A stretch of 64,000 nt of DNA from Pyricularia pennisetigena (lineage: Eukaryota; Ascomycota; Sordariomycetes; Magnaporthales; Pyriculariaceae), in NCBI RefSeq assembly GCF_004337985.1, contig NC_043744.1, forward strand, positions 4,156,127 to 4,220,126, in the 5' to 3' direction. A program made the translations under genes and the position numbers. Positions 1-11,037 of the stretch are shown piece after piece; within the stretch, counting starts at the first letter, position 1, and every line of letters starts with the position of its first letter. The notes beneath the pieces are model-generated. The model had not been told where the DNA came from. It made no database searches and saw only the letters and a list, made by a program, of their open reading frames with translations.

Positions 1-1
1 A

Positions 2-2205
2 CTTTATCGGTACCGATTCGATCCCAACATGAACGTACAAAAGTCGATGAACGATATCTGGAAAGCACTTGTAAAGGACTCTTCGGCTGTCATCGACACC
101 CACTTTGAGGCCATCCTCTCTGATCTCCTCAAGAGCATACTGGGCAAGGAGTGGCGAGTGCGCCAAGCTAGTTGTGCAGCCATCGCAGACCTCATTGGCG
201 GACAGAAGTTTGACAGATACAAGGAGCACTACCAAGACATTTGGAGCGCCGCTTTGCGAGTCCTAGACGACGTCAAGGCCTCCGTTCGTGAGGCAGCTAT
301 GGGTCTTTGCATGAACCTTTCCAATACCTTGGTGCGGCAGCTCGAGGAGTCGAGCAGCGCCGCAGCTTCCAAAACAGCCACTGCAATGATAGGACAAGCC
401 CTTCCATTCCTGCTTTCTGACAAGGGCATTGAAAGTGGTGTTGAAGAAGTAAAAGGTCTCGCCATCATAACTGTGATGAAGATTGCGAAGAACGGCGGCG
501 TGGCGCTCCGGCCATACATCGCTGACATGGTGACGCACTTGCTGAATCTTCTGAGCACCATCGAGCCGGACGCTCTTAATTACTACTACCAGCGGTCTGG
601 CGAAGAGTCTCGGGAAAAGATTGACAAGCTGCGCAGTTCGTTTGTCTCACAGTCGCCTATTTTCGTCGCCATCGAAGATGCGTTGCGCCAGGTCGACGCC
701 GAAGTTATGCCCAAGCTGCTGTCAGGAGTCGAAGAAACCATCAAGAGCGCCATCGGCATGCCGACCAAAATCGGGTGCAGCAATCTGCTATCGTCCTTGT
801 CCATCCGGCACGCCGTTGACTTTGCTCCACATTCAGACCGGTTTCTGAAACTCATGTACAAGTGCGTCCTTGACCGCAACGACGAGGTCAGCCGCGCGTA
901 CGCAAAGGCCGCCGCATACATGATGCGTGTGGCGCCCGACGGAGCGCGCCTCAAGTTTGTGGAACATTTTGCGGACCTGTATTTCGCGTCTGAGGACGAG
1001 GGCCGTCGGCGCAAGGTTGGCGACGTCGTGCTGGCGCTGTCCAAGATCTCGCCTGACCATTTCAACGCACTTGAGGCGCAGCTCCTCCCTCTCGCATATC
1101 TGGGCAAACACGATGCTGAAGAGTATGTCGCCACTTGCTTTTCCGAGGTATGGGACAAGCATGCCGGCAGCGCGAGGAGCGTCGTGCGCTACGTGGATGA
1201 GATCATAGGGCTCGTGGAGCGGGCGCTGGGTGCGGCGCAGTGGGCGCTGAAGCATGCCGGTGCTCTGACTACGGTGAGTCTTTTTTTTTTTTTTTTCAGC
1301 ACTTTCGCATTTGACTTGCTTTGCTAACTTTTCCGCAATCGCAGGGTTCAATGGTCAAGGGGGTCCTGGAGGGTGCAAGCCTTAGTGCTGGGACAGCAGC
1401 GTCGCGCCTGGATAAGATTTGGCCAACATTTGAGAAGTCACTACTACTCAAAACTTTTGATGGGAAAGAGAAGCTCCTAGACCCGCTGGCTGACATGGCA
1501 GAAAAGGGTTTCGGAGACAATACGGTACTAAAAAAGATCGTTGTACGTGAGGCGAAGCGGAACAACGACACGTACCGTGTGCATGCATTCAAGTGCCTTT
1601 GGAGGTTCGCAAAGTCTCGCAAGCAGATGGATATGCTGGATGACATCGTGAGCATCGTAACGCCGCACCTCGACGCACTCAAGGACGAGGACAGGATGGA
1701 TGTGGATGGGGATAAGGGGCGCGAAGATCTTGTAACCAAGACGGCTACAGTGTCTGTGGAGGCTGTGGCTAGGGGCTACTGCCGGGAGAAGATTGAGGTC
1801 GAGCCAGAGGCCGTCCTGAAACGGGTAATCTCGGCGTTAGGGCCCTACCTTGCCAGCACCCAATTTGACCGCGTTCGTAGGGAGGTGTGGTACAGCTGCG
1901 CCGCGGACCTTCTCGACGATGCAAAGGGCGGTGCTGCGCAGCAACCAGCTTCTGCCCTCGACACCGCTGTGAAGATCCTGAACACGCTCGATTTGGATGC
2001 TCCAGACGTCGGCACAGAGGATCAGCGGGCTGTGAGAATGAGGGCAGTGGATGCCTTCGTTGAGGCTTGCAAGAAGGGCGTGTTTGGGGCTATTGGCGAT
2101 GCGCAGTTGTTGAAGCTCCTGAAAGAAAAGCTGGATGCCGCTGCCTCGGCTGAGAGGTCGCTGGCTGTGAAGGGGTCCATTGCACAGATACTGGGGAAAC
2201 TTTGA
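2..2205 (+). CDS. ecm29: Proteasome adaptor ECM29, C-terminal part (5' end outside window)
   Basis: The frame is already open at base 2 and reads LYRYRFDPN followed by an alpha-helical HEAT-repeat protein; the YRYRFDPN...VQ..M..IW block is characteristic of Ecm29. Exons are <2..1273 and 1345..2205. The intron has donor GTGAGT, a 16-T run, a GCTAAC branch site and CGCAG acceptor, and it joins phase 0. About 711 residues are visible against roughly 1,800-1,900 for the family, so over half the gene lies upstream. Ecm29 binds both the 19S regulatory particle and the 20S core of the proteasome and stabilises or inspects the holoenzyme, in cytosol and nucleus. The ATG at 29 is internal, not the start. 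The next gene on the same strand is also a ubiquitin-pathway gene. The family call is secure; the N-terminus cannot be judged. Confidence 0.92.
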
Positions 2206-2973
2206 AGGGGGTTCGGTTATTATCTTCTGGTACCTGGGGGCAGCGTTGCCGAGGCATTAATGAGCTGAGTTGGAACGTTATCGGAATCTTGATATGAATA
2301 GCCTCTGGAGGGACCATGCAAGAGGCAAACCAGAAGGTAAACGAGGGGGGATATGTACTTCATTTAAACACGACTGATCCCAACACATAATGGCTTGGCT
2401 ACTACTGTTACCCGGGTACGCAGTATGCTTGTTTCTGTGCAATGCATTTTCTCTACTGACCTATACCGCCTTCGTGCTGTGCGTTGCAGGCTGATACACC
2501 ATAAGCCTGGCATATTGTGCTTGACCAAGCGTTCATTAGGCAAAAGTAAACGAGCGATAGGTCGTCGTCGCATTAGGGATCACGTGGGAAGTGGTGACTC
2601 TAACACGTGACATCGCGCTTAGCGGGGTTTCTCGATTGCATTCTACCTACCGAAGGATGTGGTGGAGCCGCCCGCAGTTGCGTCACTCGCGGGCAACCTG
2701 GGCACGGAGCTATTTCTCTCTCGACGAAACCTCAGCATCCGTCGGTTAACACTCCAAACCTATAATCGTTCATTCTTTTCAAAGCCGCGCATTCCACTCG
2801 AGGCACCTTGTTAGAATATAGAATCCACATACAGCTTCCTAGAAAGTTTCATAGGAAACGCCCTGCCACAAACGCCTGCTTGTCCATCGCACGGGCGGAC
2901 TTTTGTCGATTTCACCACACCCGTCACGCACCCGCTATCCAGCAAGCCTCTCGACAGACACACAACGTCCACC
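2206..2973. other. Intergenic: ecm29 3' end and upstream region of the UBX gene
   Basis: No convincing ORF. It holds the ecm29 3' region and, from about 2600, the presumed promoter and leader of the UBX gene. Two CACGTG hexamers lie 23 bp apart at 2581 and 2604 (listed separately). Confidence 0.6.
2581..2609. promoter_or_regulatory. Paired CACGTG (E-box-like) sites
   Basis: CACGTG occurs at 2581-2586 and again at 2604-2609, about 370 bp upstream of the UBX-protein start codon. The palindrome is the usual target of bHLH factors. Seen directly; the regulatory role is inference from spacing and position only. Confidence 0.3.
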
Positions 2974-4789
2974 ATGGCCGACGAGGCGCTGGCATCGGTG
3001 ATGGCCTTCACGGGCGCGACCGAGCCAGTTGCCCGCCACCTTCTCCAGCTGAGCGACAACGACACGATGCAAGCCTGTCAGCTCTTTTTTGAGCAGCCCG
3101 ACATTGTCAGTTCGCTTAACGCCGCGAGTAGCTCGACGGGACCTTCCTCGACGGGACCTTCCTCGACCGCCGCACCCGCCCAGTCTTCACGCTCGAGATC
3201 TGCCGGAAGAGAAGATGCCCAGGGCGTCATTCACATTGACGAAAGCGACGATGAAGGTGATGTGCAGATGGGCGGAACACCAGGGCCCCGGGCGGCTTTG
3301 GATGACGACTTTGAGGCGTCGGGGGCGGCCGCGGCCGCGAGGTCGGCGCAGGAAGATGAGGACGCGGCAATGGCGCGTCGTCTACAGGAAGAACTCTACG
3401 GCGCCGGCGGAGCTGGAGGCTCGGCTGGGCTTGGCGATGACGAGGTGCGCGCCCCGATCGGGCGGACAACGGAGACGTTGGTCGCGCCGGAGTTTGGAGG
3501 CCTTTCTGGTGGCATGTACGCGGGAGGTGAAGAAGACGAAGCCGACGCAGAAGCATTTCTTGAGGAGATGCGGCGGAGAAGGCGCGAGCAGCAGGGTAAG
3601 TTGCGGTCGATTTTACCGCTTCGCAAATCACACATATTCCACTGATTTCACAGACTGATCTTCATTACCAAACAATGCAGCCTCAGGAGCCTATCGTGCT
3701 ACTCGGTCAGAAAACCCCGCCAATCCTTTTTCGCAGTCTGTTTGGGATGAAGGTCCTCCGGGCAGGGCTGGCGGGTCAGCTGGGGCGCAGTCTGCAACTA
3801 GCAGAAGGCTGGCAGAATTGTACAGACCGCCGCGGGAGATCCTTACACACCTCGACTGGGACGACACAAGAGACGAGGGCAAGGATCAAAAGAAGTGGAT
3901 CCTCGTCAACCTCCAAGACATGGCCGATTTCCGCTGCCAGATGCTGAACCGAGATGTGTGGAAAGACGAAGGTGTGCAGCAGATCATCCGGGAGAAGTTT
4001 TTATTTCTGCAATACGACAAGGATCTCGGTAATGCACGGCAGTTCATTCAGCTTTACCTGCCTAACGAGCAACACCTCAACTCGGATATCTACCCGTACA
4101 TTGCAGTTGTTGATCCTCGAACTGGCGAACAGATGAAAGTATGGTCCGGGCAAGATTGCCCGACGGCAGCTACCGATTTCAAGGAGAAACTTGAGGACTT
4201 CCTGGAAAGATATAGGTTCTCAGGCAAGAACCCCGTGGCGACCACGAAAGCACCCAAGCGCGTGGTCAAGGATGTCGACCGCATGACAGAGGACGAGATG
4301 CTCCAACTAGCGATGCAGAATAGTCTGGCGACGGCCAATAATGGGTCTGGGGAGTCTTCCTCGCGGCCAAGCATTCAAGACCCGGACGAGCTCACAAAGT
4401 CGACTGGTTCGTCCGACAAAGGGAAAAACAAGGCTGTCGAGGAACAGACACCGGCGGCCCCACCAGCAGACGAGCAGCAAGACTCGGCTTGGGCCAAGAT
4501 AGCCTCGGATCGACCACATTCGGAGCCTGCAGCAGGCACTGCGGGAGTCACGCGTATCCAATTCATGAGCCCGAGCGGCAAGGTGGTACGACGATTTGCT
4601 GTCACGGATCCGGTGCGGCGGTTGTACGAGTGGTTAAAAGCGGAGCCGCTTGGCGGAGAAGATAAGGCTGGCGTCGAGTTTGAGATAAAGCGCGTCCCTC
4701 AAGGAACGGATCTCATTGTGGATCTGGACAAGACGATAGAGGAGGCAGGTATCAAACAGTCGTCTCTCGCAGTGGAGTTTGTGGGGTGA
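2974..4789 (+). CDS. UBA-UAS-UBX domain protein (Ubx5/UBXN7-like p97 cofactor)
   Basis: Exons 2974..3595 and 3681..4789 join in phase 1 to give 576 residues; the start sits in a good context (CACCATGG). Domains in order: a UBA-like helical bundle at residues 1-45; a UIM-like acidic helix near 125-142 (DEDAAMARRLQEELYG); a thioredoxin-fold UAS region about 250-370; a second UIM at about 408-422 (MTEDEMLQLAMQNSL); and a UBX domain at about 496-576. This is the order found in yeast Ubx5 and human UBXN7, which link Cdc48/p97 to ubiquitinated substrates and cullin ligases. The linkers are Ser/Ala/Gly-rich. ecm29 lies 770 bp upstream on the same strand, which puts two ubiquitin-proteasome genes together. 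I infer nuclear/cytosolic action from the family. Confidence 0.9.
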
Positions 4790-6381
4790 GAATAGAGGGT
4801 GTTGCGCAGTAGGCATGGCGGGTTGAATGGCATTATTCGATTTTTCGTGGAGATTCGGCTTGGGAATAGACTTGAATGGTGATGGGAAAGGTGTTTTGGT
4901 CTTATTTTTTTTTTTTTTTTTTTTTTTTCCCTTGGTCTTTTTTTTTCCTCGATTGGTATTTTCTTTCTTCTTCTTTCGCTCTTTCACTAGTTTCTTGGTG
5001 TCTGAAACATACGAGTTTGCTTGACGACCATATCATTGCAAACATCTAGCCTCATCCAGACAATGTCTATTGCATTATTGCCCAACGCAGATGAATAAAT
5101 GACGTCCCAACCACGTGGGCAGATGAGATTATAGTTTGATATCTGTTGACCACCTAGTGCGGCGGTGAAAGGTCGGGAAACAGTGCTCTACTGCTAGTTT
5201 ATTTGGATGGTCGTATCGATGTCGCGTGATGCTAGGCCAGCTCCTTGCCCTTGCACGCCCTCGTGCTCCTGAGAGACACTAATTAGGTAAGTGGGTTTGT
5301 TGCAGAATTGGAATAGTTTGCTACTTCAGCCAATCTAGAATTGTTCCAATTGCCTCCATTCTACTCAATACTATTTTGTATAAACCTCCTCTTAAAAAGA
5401 TGAAGAAAAAAACGTAACTCTTTTATTTCTCACGTATGCACATGCAAAAGCAAGTTAGTTGGTATTGTTATCAGTCAGTCATCACCCTATCTGAAAGTAC
5501 AGTAGGTTGGAATGCCCAAAGATTGTTTGTGGTTGCATTCGCACCACAACAGGGCTGGCCGCCCGCCCACCGCCCACCACACTAGTACCACCCCACCTCT
5601 TTTGACAAGGCGCCCCGGTCTGGTCCTTGAACGCAACGACGAATCACAGTAGGTGTATGATGGAGGGGCGGGGAAGGAAACGACCGATGAACGACATTGA
5701 AAATCGACGCAGAAGCCTGGTTGGTGCTTGCCCGTCCAATACCGTTGCGAAATAAACAAACAACGAAAGAGCCCTTTCTCGCTGTCGCCCTGACGCCCTA
5801 AGGCTGGCGCAACATTCTTGCTTCGATCTTTGAGTTGGATTCGTAAACCTTTCTTTTTCTTCTCCCATTTGTTCTTCTCTCAGTCCCAGCTCCGCGGTTC
5901 GCTTGCATTAGAGGCGTCACAGGCAGCTGCTCCCTATCCAGGTACCTCAACCCACGCAGGGAATCGATAAACCCCTGGCTCCCTTTTCCCCCCTTGCAAC
6001 CCACAGCGTCAGCTGTGAGGCGGACGGGCATCCTCGACCTCTCGACAAAGCCCAACCAGGCGCCCATTCCCTTACTTGCCCGAAGCTCCGTGAATTTTTG
6101 CGACCTTTTCGATTTAGTGCCTGTACCCGACAGCATAATATCCAGGCATAGTGAACAACTCCTACCGGGTGGTCAAGGTCCGAACGCATTCTAGATTACG
6201 ATAAGGCGCTCCGCCCCGCGAAGCTGATAGCTGCCCCCCGACATCCACGATTGATCGCACAAAACTTCGCAACAGACGACCAAGCCACTCAAAGTGGCTT
6301 GAAGTGGGTTCGTGGCAGCTTCGACGCCGGCCAACATAATTTCAATCCGCCGCGCCCTCGCCCATTTTCTGGTTGGACGAC
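4790..6381. other. Intergenic: upstream region of the Ste20-like kinase
   Basis: No supported ORF in 1.6 kb. It has a T-rich tract at about 4905-4950, a CACGTG at 5112-5117 and one TACAGTA at 5498-5504. The stretch from about 5850 to 6381 is pyrimidine-rich and could be a long kinase 5' leader; the transcription start cannot be placed. Confidence 0.5.
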
Positions 6382-8369
6382 ATGGGGGATCGGGACCGGG
6401 ATTACGAGGAGGGATCTCCCGACCCGGAGTCACTCTACACCAAGGAATACTGCATCGGTACGACACCATTTGTGGGAGGTCTGCCTATGGCGGTGGATTG
6501 AACAGTTAGCTGACCCAACCGTTGTGCTTGACAGGTGGAGGAAGCTTCGGAAAGGTCTACAAAGGGTACATATAGCCTGTACTGCTCCTCTGCTGCCGTG
6601 GCTCACTCGCGCGCGCGAAGAGTCCATGCTGCAGCTCAGAATACCAATATAGTAGCAAAAGCTAACGGTTCCCTCTCAATGTCCCAGAGTGGACAAGCGA
6701 ACAGGCCATGCAGTTGCCATCAAGATCATTGATATCGAGAGTGCCGAAGACGAGGTCGAGGATATCATACAAGAGATTGCGATTCTGTCAGAGCTTCAGT
6801 CACCATATGTCACCAAGTATTATGGGTCATACGCAAAGGGGGCCGAGCTATGGATTGTCATGGAGTTCTGCTCCGGTGGAAGCTGCGCCGACCTCATGAA
6901 GCCCGGTTTGATCGGCGAGGAGTACATTGCTATCGTTGTACGAGAGCTGTTGCTCGGACTAGACTACCTCCATGCGGACAAAAAGCTTCATCGGGACGTC
7001 AAAGGTGAGATTTGGGCTCAACCCGAACGGCGCCAGATGCAACTGGTGGGGGCCATATGAAACTCCGCTAACGCCAACGGGTCTATATAAACTAGCTGCA
7101 AATGTGTTACTTGCAGCCAATGGACAAGTCAAGTTAGCAGATTTCGGCGTCTCGGGCCAGCTGAGCGCCACCATGACCAAGAAGAACACATTCGTAGGCA
7201 CACCCTTCTGGATGGCGCCCGAAGTGATAAAACAAAGCGGCTACGATCACAAGGCAGATATCTGGTCACTGGGTATTACAGCTCTCGAACTAGCCAACGG
7301 CGAGCCGCCGTATGCCGACATTCATCCGATGAAGGTTCTGTTCTTGATCCCCAAGAATCCACCCCCGCGCCTTGAAGGAAACTTCACCAAGGCCTTCAAG
7401 GACTTTATCGAGCTATGTCTGCAGCGCGACCCAAAGGACAGGCCCTCCGCCAGGGAGCTGCTGCGGCACCCGTTCGTCCGTCACGCCAAAAAGACGAGCT
7501 ATCTGACAGAGTTGATCGAGCGCCACAGCCGCTGGAGCTCGACGCACAAGAGCGAGAACGATGAGGAATTAGACAGTCAGTCAGACGATGAGCAACAGCG
7601 TCAACAGCAGGCTGCTGACCGGGCGGCGGTCAATGAGGACATGTGGGACTTTGGTACCGTCAGGCTTGTTGGCGAGCGTGGCCACATCATTCACCGCCCG
7701 GGACTGCTCAATCCCCTGGACGAGTCTGCCACCAATGCGCGGGCAACGAGAGCCCACGAGACAGAATTCGAGCAAAGTCGCCAACGGCATCGTAGCGAGA
7801 GCCCAACCAAGAGGCTGTCGCAACAGCAGTTGGACAATGACACGGTCAAGTCAAGACAGGTCAGCCCCCAAAGGAGACCAGTCCCGAGTTCGCCAGGGAA
7901 AACAACAGTACAGAAAATAGAAAGAGAGCCAGAGACACCGAGGGCAGTCTTAAAGCCAGCCCCTGTCAGCTTCGACAGTGCGCCCTCGCCAGATTACGAT
8001 AGAGAGCTACAACAGCAGTTACAGCGCGAGATGAATGGGATGAACATCGGTGATATGATAGAGCCCGGTCACAAAGAGAGGACGGGATTGATACCAAAGA
8101 CAGGACCGGCTGCTTCTCAAGCTCAGAAGCCACTGGCCCATATAGGCCCAATTAAGCTGCCAGAAATACCACCATTTCGTGGTAAACACGCGGGATCCAG
8201 TCAACCTGCAGCACAGCCACAAACGCGCCAATACCAACCACCACAGCCAAGGCAAATGCAACAGCACGAACTTCCTCCTCAGCCACCATACCGAGCACGA
8301 GATGACACCCCCGAGCCACCGCAGCACCAACAGTTACCCACGCCACGGCCCTTGCAAACACAAGCACTA

Positions 8370-8406
<37 letters not shown>

Positions 8407-8810
8407 CAGGCACACCACAGCACCAGGACTTCCCCTCGCCGGCGCCGGCGCCGCCCAACGGGGAGATGGACGCCCTCAACGATGTCATCTTCCCCGCGCT
8501 TGAGGAGGCGCTCAAAAGGCGGCAGATTCGACTTCAGCAACAAATTCAAGCGATGCCACCCGGTGCGCCGTCACAGTTCGCCGGCGGTGCCCCCGCCCCC
8601 ACCCCACGGCAGCAGCGGGCAGAGGCGGCGCACGAAAAGATACGGAAGCTCGTATACCGGCTCGCGCACATGTGCAAGGAGATCGACCACTATGACAAGT
8701 CTGAGCCGGTCCATATGGACACGGGCAAGGACGCAGGAGGTACATTCCTTGAGGGGTTTTTGGAGGAGATCATGTTGAGGGTCGAACCGTTTGATGAAGG
8801 CGAGGGTTAA
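6382..8810 (+). CDS. Ste20-like germinal-centre kinase (GCK family)
   Basis: Four exons, 6382..6457, 6535..6565, 6688..7004 and 7096..8810, join in frame to 712 residues. The first two exons are tiny: the glycine loop ([11 protein letters not shown]) is cut by introns 1 and 2. The kinase domain spans about 25-280, with the ATP lysine in VAIKII, the catalytic loop HRDVKAANVLL at about 137, DFG at about 156, and [10 protein letters not shown] with the activation-loop threonine. The tail is long and disordered, rich in Pro/Gln, with a pure polyQ run coded near 8380-8403 and a helical C-terminus. This fits GCK-III kinases of filamentous fungi that act with Hippo/SIN/MOR-type NDR kinases and STRIPAK in septation, polarity and hyphal growth. 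Which ortholog (MST-1/SvkA, Sid1 or Pod6/Kic1) cannot be settled by eye. Confidence 0.92.
8378..8404 (+). repeat. CAG microsatellite coding for polyQ
   Basis: An uninterrupted CAG run inside the last exon of the GCK kinase encodes a glutamine tract in the disordered tail. Length polymorphism between strains would be expected. Confidence 0.8.
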
Positions 8811-9270
8811 ACAAATATGCATTATCCACTTGTATTTGCTTTTTTCGGGTTTCCTTAGGCGTCTCTTAGATCAACTTTGGTCTGTGTTTGTGTTCCCTAA
8901 CCGGACATGCATGGCCTCTGTGGAGTTTTGTGAGGAGCCCGTGGGGATTTTATCTTTGGCGGATGGCAGACCCTGCCTGGTTTCTTTCCATTCTTGATTT
9001 TAGACACTGAGCATCTACACATTTATTCGTTGTCTGGCCCACTTCGAGCGTCCATGATGAAACCTGTGCTTGCTAAATTCTAAATGTTACAAAAGACTCT
9101 GCGTTGGCTGGTACTATACCTGTTCCCAGGCAACACCACGAGGAGGTCCAGAGTCATTGGTCGCCCAATAAAAATGCCTGCGAGAAAAGAAACATGATGG
9201 AATTGGTAGCGAGACATGAAAAACTAAAGAAAAAAAGAAAAAAAAAAAAAAACTTTGCACAGAGCAATTA
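8811..9270. other. Intergenic between convergent genes
   Basis: 3' regions of the kinase (+) and of the putative small membrane protein (-). An A-rich stretch lies at about 9226-9252. No ORF supported. Confidence 0.5.
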
Positions 9271-9762
9271 TTACTCCCTAGAATAAATTTGGCGGCGGCG
9301 GCTGGCTTGGTTCGAGCCATTCCTCTCGCAGACCACCAGCTCGGTTCCCGAACCCGTGCCGCCCGAACCACACTGCTCGGGCTCTGTCGGCCCACGGCTC
9401 GTCTTGACCTTTGCCACAAGGCGGCCCAAGGCCAGGCAGTCCCAGAACAGCCCGCACGCTCCCAAAACAAACGCACCGAATTCCCAAAGGCCGGCGAAAG
9501 CCGCCTTCATCTCCCTCCCCAGGCATCTCCACCCCTCCACCCAAAGCTTGGTGACGACGTAGGTCGTCACCTTCACCAGCAGAGCTGAGATGGCCATCCC
9601 CAGGACCGTGAGGAGCCAAAGCTCCCCACTGGGCACTGCGGCGGCCAAGACGGCAGCTGCCAGGTGCTTTGCGGCGCCAGTGATGGCGTCCGCAAGGACT
9701 TCCGTCGCCTCCCGGAGGATCTCCGTGGCCTCCGCATCAATATTCACCTCGATAGTCACCAT
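9271..9762 (-). CDS. Hypothetical small protein with two predicted membrane helices
   Basis: Single-exon frame of 163 codons from an ATG at 9762 to a stop at 9271. I do not recognise the family. Residues 1-45 are Ala/Glu/Thr-rich and look like an amphipathic helix. Two hydrophobic segments follow at about 47-70 and 93-113, then a basic and Ser/Gly-rich tail ending in RRRQIYSRE. There is no clear cleavable signal peptide. The segment is visibly more G+C-rich than its flanks, as coding DNA is in this window. An antisense shadow frame is present, so reality rests on composition and the two helices. The nearest neighbours are the kinase (convergent) and a broken F-box gene (divergent). Confidence 0.45.
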   Translation of the reverse strand: MVTIEVNIDAEATEILREATEVLADAITGAAKHLAAAVLAAAVPSGELWLLTVLGMAISALLVKVTTYVVTKLWVEGWRCLGREMKAAFAGLWEFGAFVLGACGLFWDCLALGRLVAKVKTSRGPTEPEQCGSGGTGSGTELVVCERNGSNQASRRRQIYSRE

Positions 9763-11037
9763 ATTGTGGTGACTTCGGGTGGTATCTCTGGTTTCTATCT
9801 GTGTCTTCTTTTGTCAGTGATTGTTAGCTCTCTTGTTGCATGCCAGAAAAGAAATCATGTCTGGCCAGGAAATTGCAGCCAGCGGCCCAGAATATATAGG
9901 CCGATTTCTCCCTTGGAAAGCTGGATTATTCCTGCAAATTTACATGGCCAAGTCCTTCCTTGGTAGTGGACATATGACCAGTTGAACGTCTTTGAAAAAA
10001 GTCAGTTGCAATACGAGTGAGGCAGAGAACGTTTCACGCCTGCCTTTTTGTCATTTGGATGCTTCTTGCCCAGCTCTCAGGCCAAATTTTGATGTTGAAA
10101 TCTAAGCCAAGAGGTATCTTGGACGTGCTACCTATCCCATCATCGACCATGTGGACTTCTGAAATTCAATTCTTGTCCGAAACATTGATGTTTGAAATCT
10201 ATAAGCAGCCATCCTTTCCCAGTCAACATACAAGAAAGGACTCAGCACGTGCTACATTGTTCTCTACTATTACAGTTTTGTCGACTCAACAACTGCTACT
10301 CGGGTTTTTCGGCTGCCTCTCGATCCGTATCTTGCTGTCTCGCTCTCTGGTTCTCTTGCTCTCTCGCTCTACAGCTCAGCCACCGTCAGGCAAACAAAAA
10401 AACTCTTGGTGTCATCCTGAAACAATTGGCATGTCAAAAAGCCACCTCGGTGCGTTCTATCAAGTCTCTCTACCTGTCTTAGTGGTTGTTAGCTCTCTGT
10501 TGCCGTTGTCGACATACAACATGTGGTTGCTCAGCCACAAATTTGGCATATCGTCTCCTTATTTTCATCTTTTGAATTTTTTTCAGCCACTTCTTTTGCA
10601 TTGGCGACCAAGTTCTACTTTCAGCACTGAAGTGCATGTGTTCAGCAAAATAGGTTCGCCAGAAAGGTTTATCTGAGGTAAGTTGCGGCAACGCAGCATT
10701 CAAAGACATGTCAATGTTTAATTTCTTGGACTTATTTTTTCGCTTTCATGTGCTGACCTATCATCTTTTACAGTTCACACCAACAATAGCGATTCCTTCC
10801 ACAGGCTTGACGCCATGGGGACCTCTCTGTGTCATGCAGGAGACTTGCATCACAAAACCCTACTTGAATGCACGCCTAGCCGCCCACATACCTACCGATT
10901 TCTCTGTCCAAGCTTTGATATACATCTTGGCATCTTGTCGTCAGACAATTGTAGCTTTCGTGTTTACTAAACCCCATCAAACATCATTTTCGCAACGTAC
11001 ACAGAGGGTGAAAGCCGAGGAAAAGTCTATCATCAAG
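9763..11037. other. Intergenic upstream of the F-box-like pseudogene
   Basis: No supported gene. A + frame at 10017-10676 is open for 219 codons, but its sequence is CT-rich low complexity without domain features. A pyrimidine-rich tract lies at about 10310-10385. Confidence 0.45.

Noticed and set aside
10017..10676. 219-codon + frame
   Set aside because: CT-rich low-complexity DNA, Ser/Leu-rich translation, no splice or domain support.
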